Shown here in pieces: positions 25,477-35,300 of a stretch of 64,000 nt of DNA. The DNA comes from Paenibacillus sp. Soil750 (GTDB taxonomy: Bacteria; Bacillota; Bacilli; Paenibacillales; NBRC-103111): positions 496,001-560,000 of the forward strand of contig NZ_LMSD01000001.1 in the NCBI RefSeq assembly GCF_001428045.1, given 5' to 3'. Below the pieces are notes generated by a model. That model saw only the letters and a program-made list of their open reading frames with translations, searched no databases and was not told the origin of the DNA. How positions within the stretch are numbered: the first letter of the stretch is position 1; each line of letters starts with the position of its first letter. Both the position numbers and the translations under genes were made by a program.

Positions 25477-25947
25477 ATGGCTGAAAATAAAAATTATATT
25501 CGTTTTATTCGAGAAAAGGTTGGAAAGGATTTAATATTTCTTAATTTTTCCGGAGGTATTATTTACAACGAAAAGAATGAAGTGTTATTGCAAAAACGAG
25601 GAGATAGAAATGCATGGGGATTCCCAGGCGGTGCAATGGAACTTGGGGAATCAGCTGAGGAAACAGCAATACGCGAAATTTTTGAAGAAACTGGTCTAAC
25701 AGTGAACGTTGAACATCTAATCGGTATATATACAAAATATTTCGAAACTTATCCTAACGGCGGAAAAGCTCAGACTATTTCTTTCTTTTTTCAGTGTAAA
25801 TCAGTTAGTGGCGAGCTAACTGCTGACGGGACAGAAACATTAGAAGTAAGATATTTCTCTATTGAGGATTTACCACCCCTTTTTAACAAACAACATGAAG
25901 ATGCTTTGAAGGACTGGCTACTCAATAAAATAGGCACTTATAGATAG
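25477..25947 (+). CDS. NUDIX hydrolase
   Basis: 156-aa protein with a complete Nudix box: G52, E58, R66-E67, E70-E71, G73 in GGAMELGESAEETAIREIFEETGL. It hydrolyses a nucleoside diphosphate linked to another group, with Mg2+; the substrate cannot be read from sequence. ATG 25477 behind GGAGGGG is used; the open frame continues to 25372 but overlaps the end of repeat unit l. Single gene between units l and m. Confidence 0.92.
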   Translation: MAENKNYIRFIREKVGKDLIFLNFSGGIIYNEKNEVLLQKRGDRNAWGFPGGAMELGESAEETAIREIFEETGLTVNVEHLIGIYTKYFETYPNGGKAQTISFFFQCKSVSGELTADGTETLEVRYFSIEDLPPLFNKQHEDALKDWLLNKIGTYR

Positions 25948-26039
25948 GTTCGTTCTACACTAGGATGAGAGGAATTTCTTTTTGATTTATCAGGCGTCGA
26001 GCGGAAAGGTCAATAAAAGACTAGGTAGAATGGCTTTTG

Positions 26040-26118
26040 TTGAACTAACTGGGAACGTTAGTTCAATAGCACAGCGGCAGTCTAAGACTTTATTTTCAAG
26101 TCCTAGTCTGTCGCTGTT
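26040..26118 (+). repeat. Repeat unit m: perfect core palindrome plus hairpin
   Basis: TTGAACTAAC (26040-26049), spacer tgggaac, GTTAGTTCAA (26057-26066): a perfect 10-bp inverted repeat, the best core in the window. It is followed by a long imperfect hairpin ACAGCGGCAG...TGTCGCTGT (26071-26118) and TTTAATTTTT. There is no right core. It marks the end of the repeat region. No gene was seen in 25948-26259. Confidence 0.75.
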
Positions 26119-26259
26119 TAATTTTTATGTCCAGAATAATTCTTGATTTTATAAACTGACAACATTTCAATACACAAATCCCGTAACATCAAGGGGGCCA
26201 GTCTAACACTATATCTTCTCATGACAGTTGTCTTTGAAGACAGCTTCTTCTTAGCATTA

Positions 26260-28593
26260 CTACTCCGAGTGTTCCAAGCCTCCCACCGGGTTCTGATCTA
26301 CCGTTTGCAGTAGCCGATATTGTCCAGGCGTACTCCCCATGCGGGATTTGAACAGCTTGCTGAAGTAGCTGACGTTGGCATAGCCGATTTCACGGCATAT
26401 GTCCTCGAGCGAATATTTTGGCTGTCGCAGCAGCTCACAAGCTCGTTTGATCCGCAAATGAATCAAATGGTCGTTGATCGTTGTACCTGTAGCTTCCTTG
26501 AAGATACGGCTCAAAAAGGACGTGCTTCGCTGCACGTGACCGGCAACCGTCTCGATTGTAATGTTGTTATTATAGTTCTTCTCCATAAATTCGGTAGCAA
26601 GCTGCAAGGTCATATCATTGAGCTTCAACCGCTTCTCCCGATTATGCGCAATGATTTGGGTGCACATCTCCATCAAGCGTGCTTCCATATCACGAAGCGT
26701 CTGGATATCGGACAGCACGAACGGACGATCGCCGAGTACGGCGGTCATATCTCCGCCGGTTTGTACCAGCGTCTTTACAATCTCTCCGCTTAATTGAAAA
26801 AAGAGCTGCTGCACGTTGGCTTTCCCCAGTCTGCGGGCGGTCACCTCTTTCGTGATACGACTAATCGTCTCCGCACATTCCTCTTCGTTCAGCTGAAGCA
26901 GCGCTTGAAGCAGCTTTGTCTCTAGCTCGTATGGGTAAAAATAGGTCTCTTCATCCTGCTTCCAAGAGCTAACGATCGTATAGGGCACGATTTCGCCTTT
27001 GCCGACATACATTTTCAGGCTGAGCGCTTCGACCGATTCTTCGTAGGCGGTTTGGGCCGAAAACACACCCGTATGGATGCGGCTCAGGCCGATCGTTGCA
27101 AGGATGTTGTAGCGGCTCTCCATATTTCGTTGTAGTTTTCTCGCAAGCTCAATTGGGAAATCATCCTGGTTGGCAGGCACAGCAACAATGATGATGATGG
27201 TGCGTTCATCATCCCTAGCGAAGATTTCACCGTTGATTTCGGGTCCAAGCTCTTCAATTAAGCCATATTGAAATAGATGAAAATGGAGATTGCCAGTTGA
27301 ATCATTCAGTAGGGATTGTTCCTCCAACTCGATTGTCAGGAGGGCAAATCGTTCGAAATCCAGTTTAAGTCCCAAAAGCTCCGCTGCATCCTTCTCCTGC
27401 CCACTGTTCTGCTTAGAAATCGCCCGCCCCTTGATGAGATCACTCAAATATTTCTCCTTAATCGCTGAACGGTTGTCGCCAAGCAAAGTTTCTACTCTTT
27501 CCTTCTCGCTAAGGATTGTTTCCCGGCTATGACGAAGCCGTTCGAATGCCTGCTGAATGAAGCTCGCTTCGTCGGCGGCCGGCAGGGAGGTTTCTGAGCT
27601 TGCTCGTTCTCCCCCACTAATATAGGTGAGAACGCTTTTGAGCGGCCGGTATAGTCTTTGTGAGATATAAAACAGCAGCAAAATGGCAACGGTGACGTAA
27701 AGAACGGAAACGGCAGCGACGATCAGTTTAATCCGGCTCAAGCCCTCAAGCAGGACGGATCGCTTAGTCAAATTGACAAACTTCCAGCCTGTCACATTAG
27801 ACGTGGTGTAGGTCACGATCCACCGTCGATCGTCGACGTATGAGCCGCTTCCCGGAGCGGACAGCACGCTTTGATCAAACTTCCCGATTAGGGCTGCCGC
27901 TTCTTCCGTTTCACTATAGAGAGGCTCGCCTTGTGATCCGAGGACAAGCGTCAGCCCCTTCTTATTATGGTAATGGCTCAAATATTCTTTAAAGAGCAGG
28001 TCGAGCTTCAAATTGATCACAATGGCCCCATCAACTGGACCAATGAGCGGCATTTTCTGCATTAAGCTGGTGGCAAGTGTCCCTTTTATCGTATTGCCAG
28101 GACGATTGGTAAGCCACAAGGTCCGGTTCGCGGTGTCTTCATTCATTGCCGTCAGCCAAGAACGGTCGGTGAAGGAAGATAAAGGGGACATTTTCATATC
28201 GGAACGTGAGGTCAGAATGAGATCGAGTTTATTGTATACGAGATAAATGGAGTCGATATAAGGACTCAGTTTCTGCTGCTCCTCCAGAAATCGTGTCAAG
28301 TCAATGAGGGAAGACACACTTAGTTTATCGTTTATTTTGTGATACAGGTAAGATTGGGTCATGACCATGCTGGAGGCGATATTCTGTATCGCATTCAGTT
28401 CTTTATGAATCAGTTCCCGCTGCTGCTCCATGATGGATTGATTATATTCAATCGAATTCTGAATGCTCGTATCGGCAGAAATTGTATAGGTAACCGAAGA
28501 AATGAGGATGACAGTGACGATGACGATCGCCGTCATGGATAACAGTAGTTTGACGAAGAGAGATCGGTTGCGAATCACTTGAAGACTAGGCAT
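26260..28593 (-). CDS. Membrane-bound AraC-family regulator with extracellular sensor domain
   Basis: 777 aa. Transmembrane segment 1 (~15-37), an extracellular Cache-like domain (~40-285), transmembrane segment 2 (~288-308), a short HAMP-like linker, a central region, and a C-terminal AraC double HTH (residues ~670-765: HVQRSTSFLSRIFKEATGTTINDHL, IGYANVSYFSKLFKSRMGSTPGQYR). It is a one-component sensor: no kinase or receiver is present. An AAAGGAGGG site precedes the ATG. It is divergent from the sugar ABC/lyase operon at 28.9-41.1 kb and most likely activates it on sensing an extracellular oligosaccharide. A strong direct repeat in the shared promoter region is a candidate binding site. Confidence 0.9.
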   Translation of the reverse strand: MPSLQVIRNRSLFVKLLLSMTAIVIVTVILISSVTYTISADTSIQNSIEYNQSIMEQQRELIHKELNAIQNIASSMVMTQSYLYHKINDKLSVSSLIDLTRFLEEQQKLSPYIDSIYLVYNKLDLILTSRSDMKMSPLSSFTDRSWLTAMNEDTANRTLWLTNRPGNTIKGTLATSLMQKMPLIGPVDGAIVINLKLDLLFKEYLSHYHNKKGLTLVLGSQGEPLYSETEEAAALIGKFDQSVLSAPGSGSYVDDRRWIVTYTTSNVTGWKFVNLTKRSVLLEGLSRIKLIVAAVSVLYVTVAILLLFYISQRLYRPLKSVLTYISGGERASSETSLPAADEASFIQQAFERLRHSRETILSEKERVETLLGDNRSAIKEKYLSDLIKGRAISKQNSGQEKDAAELLGLKLDFERFALLTIELEEQSLLNDSTGNLHFHLFQYGLIEELGPEINGEIFARDDERTIIIIVAVPANQDDFPIELARKLQRNMESRYNILATIGLSRIHTGVFSAQTAYEESVEALSLKMYVGKGEIVPYTIVSSWKQDEETYFYPYELETKLLQALLQLNEEECAETISRITKEVTARRLGKANVQQLFFQLSGEIVKTLVQTGGDMTAVLGDRPFVLSDIQTLRDMEARLMEMCTQIIAHNREKRLKLNDMTLQLATEFMEKNYNNNITIETVAGHVQRSTSFLSRIFKEATGTTINDHLIHLRIKRACELLRQPKYSLEDICREIGYANVSYFSKLFKSRMGSTPGQYRLLQTVDQNPVGGLEHSE

Positions 28594-28698
28594 CCAGACC
28601 CTCCTTTCGTAGTGTTAGCGTTTTCAATATCAGGTGGATGTCATACTCAGCACCAAGCAAATTATAGCACAGAATGAAATAAGGGGAAGGCGAGAGGC

Positions 28699-28773
28699 GA
28701 AAAACATACGAAAAATCGGATAACATAATGCTATACAAACAGCCACGGAAAGGAAAAACATAACAAAAATCGA
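28699..28773. promoter_or_regulatory. Two direct-repeat candidate operators between AraC regulator and ABC operon
   Basis: GAAAAACATACGAAAAATCG (28699-28718) and GAAAAACATAACAAAAATCG (28753-28772) are identical at 18 of 20 positions and start exactly 54 bp apart, about five helical turns. AraC-type regulators bind direct repeats, and this 303-bp gap separates the regulator from its probable target operon. Confidence 0.65.
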
Positions 28774-28896
28774 ATGAGATGATTGTGTAGTTGTGTGCCA
28801 ACGGATATCGTAAAGGATGTAACCGTTCCCAATTCCCGGCCGGGGTAGAGCGAGTTAAGGAACGGAATTCATGATGTGAAGCAGGGGGAGATTATA

Positions 28897-30456
28897 TTGC
28901 CTATCTATAAAATGAAACCAGTCGCACTCACCGTCTTAGCAGCTAGCATGGCCGCAAGCGTACTTAGCGGATGTTCCGCAGAAAAGAAAACAACTTCCGA
29001 ATCGAGTCAACCGAGTAGTACTGCTGCTGCAAAGCCAATTGAAATTACGTGGGGCATTCAATTCCAAGCGCCGGCGGTCGTTGCCGATACGCCTGTGCAG
29101 AAATGGCTTGAACAGAAATTCAATATCAAAATCAAACCGGTCAAAGTGACCGATGCCAGTATCGCTTCCGGTGACGTACCGGATGTGTTCATGCTGGGTG
29201 ATCCATCCAATGTCTCTGCCTACCAAGCGCAAGGTGTTCTGATGGACCTGGATACCAATATGGTGAAAGAGAAAATGCCTGAATACTATAAAGATGTTGA
29301 ACAGTCGAAGGCGCTGTTCCAGACGGTAACGTTTAGCAACAAGCTATGGGCAGTCCCGATGTTTATCGATTTGAAACCTTATGACCTTACCATGTTATGG
29401 CGCAAAGACTGGCTAGACAAAGTCGGTATCACGAAGCTTCCAGAGACACTGGATGAATTCGAGCAGGCGGCTTATGCTTTCGCGAAGAAAGACCCAGATG
29501 GCAACGGTAAGAACGATACCTACGGCTTGACCGGTACGGCGACGTCGACTTGGTCAACGGGCTTTTACTCCATATTTGGCGCTTTTGGTGTACAACCAAC
29601 CATGTGGCATGAAAAACAAGGACAGATTATGAACGGTTCCATTATGCCAGAAGCAAAGGCTGCTCTTGAGAAATTGCGCAAATGGTATGCAGACGGCGTG
29701 ATCGATCCTGAATATATTACGGATACACAAGATTCGTACCGCAAGAAACTGTATAACAGTCGGATTGGTGTGATTGAGGAGCAAGTCGGAAAAGCAGCGC
29801 TCGCCGATGGTGCGACAATTATTGCGATGAAAGACATCAATCCGAGTGCAAAGCTCCAACTGGGTAAAAATCCGAAAGGACCTGGCGGCAGCGGCAGCTG
29901 GGATTGGGGAGTAAAAAGTAATTACATTGTGCTTGGCAACAAGGTGAAGAATGACCCAGCTAAACTAAACAAAATTTTTGAAATATTGCGTGCAGAAAGC
30001 AATGACGAAGAAACGATCAACATGACGAGCTTGGGTGTCAAAGGTACCCAATGGGATTTTGTAGCAAGCGGAGCGACTTCTGGCGCAACGAAAGTCTTAA
30101 CGGGCTTTGAAAAGCAGGAACAACGTGATGCTGTTGGCATTCGATTGTTCTCGCTTGGTAATATCACGACTCGGGCCTATCGAGATAAATATTCCAATCC
30201 GCAGATGAACGAAGCCGTTCGTACGTACTCTTCTGCGCCGAACCAGACGGATGCACTGTTGTTCGCTGCGCTTCCGTCAGATGGAAAGTATAAAAAAGAC
30301 TTGACGGCACTGACGCAGAAATATTTTGCTCAAATTATTAGTGGAGAATTGCCGCTTAGTGATTTCGATAAGTATGTGGCGGAGTGGAAAGCTAAGGGTG
30401 GAGACGAGCTGACCAAGGAAGCCAACGACATGTACCAGAAGCAATTTAAAAAATAA
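28897..30456 (+). CDS. Sugar ABC transporter substrate-binding lipoprotein
   Basis: 519-aa extracellular binding protein of the LplA/YtcQ type. Signal peptide with lipobox VLSGC (Cys ~27). The body has the DPDGNGKNDTYGL motif shared by this family. The TTG at 28897 is chosen because GGGGGAG lies 6 nt before it; the frame also opens at GTG 28876 and has an ATG at 28912. First gene of an operon with two permeases and three polysaccharide enzymes; it should bind the oligosaccharide those enzymes produce. A GC-rich hairpin follows the stop. Confidence 0.9.
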   Translation: MPIYKMKPVALTVLAASMAASVLSGCSAEKKTTSESSQPSSTAAAKPIEITWGIQFQAPAVVADTPVQKWLEQKFNIKIKPVKVTDASIASGDVPDVFMLGDPSNVSAYQAQGVLMDLDTNMVKEKMPEYYKDVEQSKALFQTVTFSNKLWAVPMFIDLKPYDLTMLWRKDWLDKVGITKLPETLDEFEQAAYAFAKKDPDGNGKNDTYGLTGTATSTWSTGFYSIFGAFGVQPTMWHEKQGQIMNGSIMPEAKAALEKLRKWYADGVIDPEYITDTQDSYRKKLYNSRIGVIEEQVGKAALADGATIIAMKDINPSAKLQLGKNPKGPGGSGSWDWGVKSNYIVLGNKVKNDPAKLNKIFEILRAESNDEETINMTSLGVKGTQWDFVASGATSGATKVLTGFEKQEQRDAVGIRLFSLGNITTRAYRDKYSNPQMNEAVRTYSSAPNQTDALLFAALPSDGKYKKDLTALTQKYFAQIISGELPLSDFDKYVAEWKAKGGDELTKEANDMYQKQFKK

Positions 30457-30480
30457 TCAGCTTGAGAAGCGAATCCGCAT

Positions 30481-30513
30481 CCCCGGTAAGCAAGCCGTTT
30501 GCCGCTGCCGGGG
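30481..30513 (+). promoter_or_regulatory. Intercistronic hairpin after the binding-protein gene
   Basis: CCCCGG (30481-30486) pairs with CCGGGG (30508-30513), enclosing a smaller GCAA/TTTGC stem, with no U run. Such hairpins behind binding-protein genes usually stabilise the upstream mRNA or lower permease expression. Confidence 0.5.
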
Positions 30514-30549
30514 GAGGAGACGCAACTGGCCCTGAGGAAGTGCAAAGAC

Positions 30550-31449
30550 ATGAAGATGATTTTGAAGAATAGGGAGCTATTTGCGCTCTATCTGTTTGCT
30601 TTTGCCTTTTTTCTCGTATTCAAATATGGCCCGATCTACGGGGTACTCATCGCATTCAAGGATTTTCGCGTTATCGATGGGATATGGGGCAGTCCTTGGG
30701 TAGGCTTTAAGCATTTCGAGGCGCTGTTTCATTCAGCCGATTTCTATCGGTTGCTGAGTAATACGCTGCTGCTGAATCTGTACTTGCTGCTGTTCGCCTT
30801 TCCCGCACCGATCGTGCTGGCGCTTCTGCTTAATGAGATCAGATCCCGCTTTTTTCAGCGCTTCGTGCAGATGACGATGTATTTGCCGCATTTCGTTTCG
30901 TGGGTCATCATGTCCGGTCTCGTCATCTATTTCCTGTCGCCGACAACGGGCGTCGTGGCTGAGATCGTCGGTTGGTTCGGTGGCAAACCGGTATTTTACA
31001 TGGGCCATAAGGAATATTTTCGCTCCATTGTGGTGGGTTCGGCCATTTTGAAGGATATCGGCTGGGGCTCCATTATTTACTTTGCTGCACTGTCGGGTAT
31101 TAATCCGGAACTGCATGAGTCGGCAACCATGGATGGCGCGAATCGCTGGCAGCGTTTGTTTCATATTAATATTCCGTCGATTATGCCAACGATAGCGATA
31201 ATGTTTATTCTCAGCCTAGGCGGCTTCTTGAGCGCGAACTTTGAACAAATTATCAACTTGCTTAATCCTGTCACTTTTGATACTGGCGATGTGATTGATA
31301 CTTACGTCTATCGCGTAGGACTACAGCAATTTCAATACAGTTATACGGCTGCGATTGGCTTGTTCAAGTCGCTGGTAGGATTGCTGCTAATTCTGGGGGC
31401 TAACTTCACGGTGCGCAGATTAAGCAAGGGAGAGAGCGGCTTATGGTAG
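30550..31449 (+). CDS. Sugar ABC transporter permease, LplB type
   Basis: 299-aa inner-membrane permease with six membrane segments and the EAA loop ESATMDGANRWQRLFHINIPSIMP, which docks the ATPase. KYGPIYGVLIAFKDF near the start is typical of LplB-type proteins. ATG 30550 behind GAGGAAG is preferred over the frame opening at 30499. No ATPase gene is nearby; a shared MsmX-like ATPase is expected elsewhere. Confidence 0.93.
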   Translation: MKMILKNRELFALYLFAFAFFLVFKYGPIYGVLIAFKDFRVIDGIWGSPWVGFKHFEALFHSADFYRLLSNTLLLNLYLLLFAFPAPIVLALLLNEIRSRFFQRFVQMTMYLPHFVSWVIMSGLVIYFLSPTTGVVAEIVGWFGGKPVFYMGHKEYFRSIVVGSAILKDIGWGSIIYFAALSGINPELHESATMDGANRWQRLFHINIPSIMPTIAIMFILSLGGFLSANFEQIINLLNPVTFDTGDVIDTYVYRVGLQQFQYSYTAAIGLFKSLVGLLLILGANFTVRRLSKGESGLW

Positions 31450-31462
31450 GAGGATTCGCAAC

Positions 31463-32332
31463 ATGAGAAATAGAAACTGGCAGGATCGCTTAAGCGTCAG
31501 CATCATTTATATCATACTTGGCGTGCTCGCCATTATTGTCGTCTACCCCTTTATTCACGTGCTTTCAGTATCGCTAAGCGGGAGGGGAGAGGCGCTCCGC
31601 AATGGCTTTCACTGGTTTCCGAGGGATCTGACCTTGACACCATACAAGGAATTACTGACCTATCCGTTCATCTGGAAAGGGTACAGCAATACGTTGTTTC
31701 GGATGGTTGTCGGCACAGCGCTTACCCTAATCGTAACCGTTTGTGCAGCCTATCCGCTGTCTCGCAATGAAATGCCATGGAAGCGGGTACTGGTATTGCT
31801 TCTGCTTTTCACAATGATCTTCGATGGTGGGATCGTGCCGAACTATCTCCTTATAAAGGAGCTGCATTTGCTGAATACGCGGTGGGTTTACGTGCTGCCG
31901 CATGCGGCGAACGCGTTTCAAGTGCTAGTCATGATTTCATTCTTCCGCTCGATTCCGGATGCGCTGATTGAGGCGGCACGGATTGACGGAGCACGTGATC
32001 TGCGTATTCTTACTCGCATTATTTTGCCACTGTCAGTCCCTGTTTTGGTTACGATTGGCCTCTGGTCGCTTGTGTATCACATTAATGCCTTTATGGACAA
32101 TTTGCTGTATGTGACCGATCAATCCAAATTCGTGTTGCAGCAGATTGTCCGGCAAATTCTGATTGAGAACAGGCTCGATCCGTTTACGACGGCTGTGAAT
32201 GAAATTCCGCCTGCGCCAGAGAGTTTGAAGATGGCAGCGGTCATCGTATCCGCCCTTCCAGTGTTGGTGATGTATCCTTTCCTGCTTCGTTATTTCGAGA
32301 AAGGTACAATGATTGGTTCGGTGAAAGGATAG
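31463..32332 (+). CDS. Sugar ABC transporter permease, YtcP/AraQ type
   Basis: 289-aa second permease with the EAA loop EAARIDGARDLRILTRIILPLSVP and the C-terminal GSVKG ending of the family. It starts 13 bp after the first permease behind GGAGG and pairs with it to form the membrane channel. Confidence 0.93.
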   Translation: MRNRNWQDRLSVSIIYIILGVLAIIVVYPFIHVLSVSLSGRGEALRNGFHWFPRDLTLTPYKELLTYPFIWKGYSNTLFRMVVGTALTLIVTVCAAYPLSRNEMPWKRVLVLLLLFTMIFDGGIVPNYLLIKELHLLNTRWVYVLPHAANAFQVLVMISFFRSIPDALIEAARIDGARDLRILTRIILPLSVPVLVTIGLWSLVYHINAFMDNLLYVTDQSKFVLQQIVRQILIENRLDPFTTAVNEIPPAPESLKMAAVIVSALPVLVMYPFLLRYFEKGTMIGSVKG

Positions 32333-32395
32333 CGCAGTCCTGAATACGTCTCTCCAGTGACAAGTAAAATTTATTTTGTGAAGGGATGTAGAGAT

Positions 32396-35300
32396 ATGCT
32401 TAGAAAAAAAGCAATTATTCTCGCGATCACTGCCATGATGTTGAATCTGTTCGTTTTACCTGCCGTTCAGGCCGAATCCGGATTACCGGAAACGGCCTTC
32501 TATGTGGCCACAGATGGAAGCGATTCCAATGGGGGCGGAATCGATGAGCCTTTTCAAACACTAGAAAAGGCTCGAGATGCAGTTCGTCAGTTGAAGAGCA
32601 CTTCCGGCTTGCCGGATGGCGGTGTGACCGTTTATTTGCGGGGCGGCACGTATAATCGAACATCCAGCTTCCAGATCGAGCAGCAGGACTCCGGTACGGC
32701 TGACAGTCCGATCACGTACAAAGCCTATCCGAACGAGAAGGTAAGTCTGTCCGGTGGTCAATCGCTCGACAAGATTTGGTTTACGCAAGTTACCAACCCG
32801 GCGATTCTGCAGCGGATCATTAGTGCCGATGCCCGTACCAAAGTACTGCAGGTTGATCTGAGTAGTCACGGCATTTCGGATTACGGCGTGATGAGCCGAC
32901 ACGGTTACTATAAGGCCAACGATGTCAGTCAGGTTCCACCGATGGAGCTGTACGTGGCAGGTGAAGGTATGACACTTGCGCGCTGGCCGAATAGCGGCAC
33001 GGTGCAAATGGGTGACATTATTGATGCAGGGCCGACACGCAAGGATTCTGATCTGCAGGATCGAGGAGGGACGTTCAGTTACACGTACGACAGGCCGCAA
33101 TACTGGACGAATGCCGACGACATTTGGCTGGATGGTATTTTCGGTTACAGCTGGGAATGGTCGTATAACAAAATCGCTTCGATTGATACATTAAATAAGC
33201 AGATTACATTGCGCTACGGTGAAATGAGCGGCCTGTTCAAGAACTGGTATCCGGATTTCCATTTCGCGCAAAATTTGCTCGAGGAGATCGATATGCCCGG
33301 CGAATACTACATTGACCGTACGCAGGGGGTCTTGTACTTCATGCCGACAGCATCGTTTGAAGAGGAGCATCCCGAGATAACCGTTACGATGCTGAAAACA
33401 CCGATGATTAATTCGGTAGGGGCATCTTATGTTACATTCGAGGATCTGACTTTGGAGAATGGGCGCGATTCGGCTGTGGTGATTATGGGTGGTGATCATG
33501 TGCTGCTATCCCATTGTGAAATCCGCAACTTTACAAACGGCGGTGTGCAGATTAATACGCCAAGCCGGTGGTTATACAATGATTTCGCGACAGCGACGGG
33601 GGTGAATCACGGAATAACAAACAGTCACATCCATCATATCGGCGGGACAGCGGTCACTTTGAACGGAGGCAGCCGTGTCACGCTGGAGCCGGGTAACAAC
33701 TATGTGGAAAATTCTCATATCCATGATTTTGCTTATTATCACAAGGCGTACAATCCTAGCGTCATTCTGACCGGTGTCGGCAACCGTGTGTCACACAATG
33801 AAATTCACGATGCGCCGCATCCCGGTATTCTAATCTTTGGCAACGACCACTTAGTGGATTCCAACAACATTTATGATGTATGTAAAATGTTCTCCGACCT
33901 CGGAGCCATTTATATGAACGCAGGCGAGACACCGCAACAGCGAGGGACCGTCATTCGAGGGAATTATTTTCATAATATTGGTGAATCCAAAGCTGGGGTA
34001 GAAGGCGTTTATCCAGACAATTTCACAATGGGGCTGACGATTGAAGATAATATTTTCTACAAAATGGGCAATTCCGCAATTAAAAATAACGGTGGGGCGC
34101 ACATCAAGACTCGGAATAATCTGTTTATCGATAGTGAAGTACCTTATGATTATGCCGACATCTATCTAGGTGACGCACCAGATAAGCAGATCCCGAAGAA
34201 CTACATGCCGAAATGGCAGACGTTGTTTGCCCAAAATAATAATTTTGTAGGGACGCCGTATTTGGTCAAATATCCGGAGCTCGCGGACTTCTTTACGGAA
34301 AATCGCTATTATCCGACAACGAATACCTTACAGAACAATGTGATATATAACCCTACCAGGGCCCGCAGCAGCATAACTAATGCGCAAGGGGCTTACGATA
34401 AGTTTAATCTGCTGCAGTATGCGAATAACTGGGTGACGAACAGCGATCCTGGCTTTGTGAATCTGGCGGCTGGCGATCTCAATCTAAAAAGCGATGCCGC
34501 AGTTTTCCAACAAATACCTGGCTTCCATCCGATTCCTTTTGACGACATAGGGATTATTGGCAAAGCGGGACCGTATCTGGCGCCAGATACCATTCCAGTA
34601 CAAGGTGTTCGTGCCTATGATGCAAACGTGACGATTGGAATTGGTAAAGCATATGAGCTGCACACGGCCGTGTTACCTTGGGACGCCACGAATCCAAAGC
34701 TGTTATTTACGTCCAGCGATCCGAGTGTTGTCAAAGTGGACAGCAAAGGAACGATGAAGGGGGCGGCTATCGGCCAAGCAGTCATCACAGTCACTTCAGC
34801 AGAAAACCCGCTGCTTCAAGATGAAGTCATGATTAACGTCGAGATCGGAGACGGTATTTATGAATATACCGATTTTGAGACGGGGCGAAATAGCTGGCCG
34901 GTGGATCCGAATCGGTCCGTCATAGAAATGGCTGGCAATCATATGTATAAAGTGCTGAAAGGCGCAACGGCAGTTTCGCCGAACGAATATACCAATTACG
35001 AACTGACATTCAAGATGAAGACGCCACCAACCATGCCAAGCCTAGGCACGATTTATTTCTTCGACAGGCTAGGTTCGAACGGCGGGGGCCGCATCGGTTA
35101 CCGCAAGCTTGAAGACGGTACGTCCAAATGGCTTCTCTATAATAAGGCCTGGGGGACCGTTAAGGAAGTGAACCTGCCATACTCAGATTTGGCACCGGAT
35201 ACCGAGTATAGCGTCAAGTTGCTTGTAAAAGGTGCTGACATCAGCCTCTATGTGGGTGGCGTGCTGAAGCTGAAGGCGACGGATGCGACGTATAATCCAT

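Noticed and set aside
13687-26118. CRISPR array as an explanation for the spaced repeats
   Set aside because: Spacers are hundreds to thousands of bases long and contain genes, units are imperfect and of variable completeness, and no cas genes are present.
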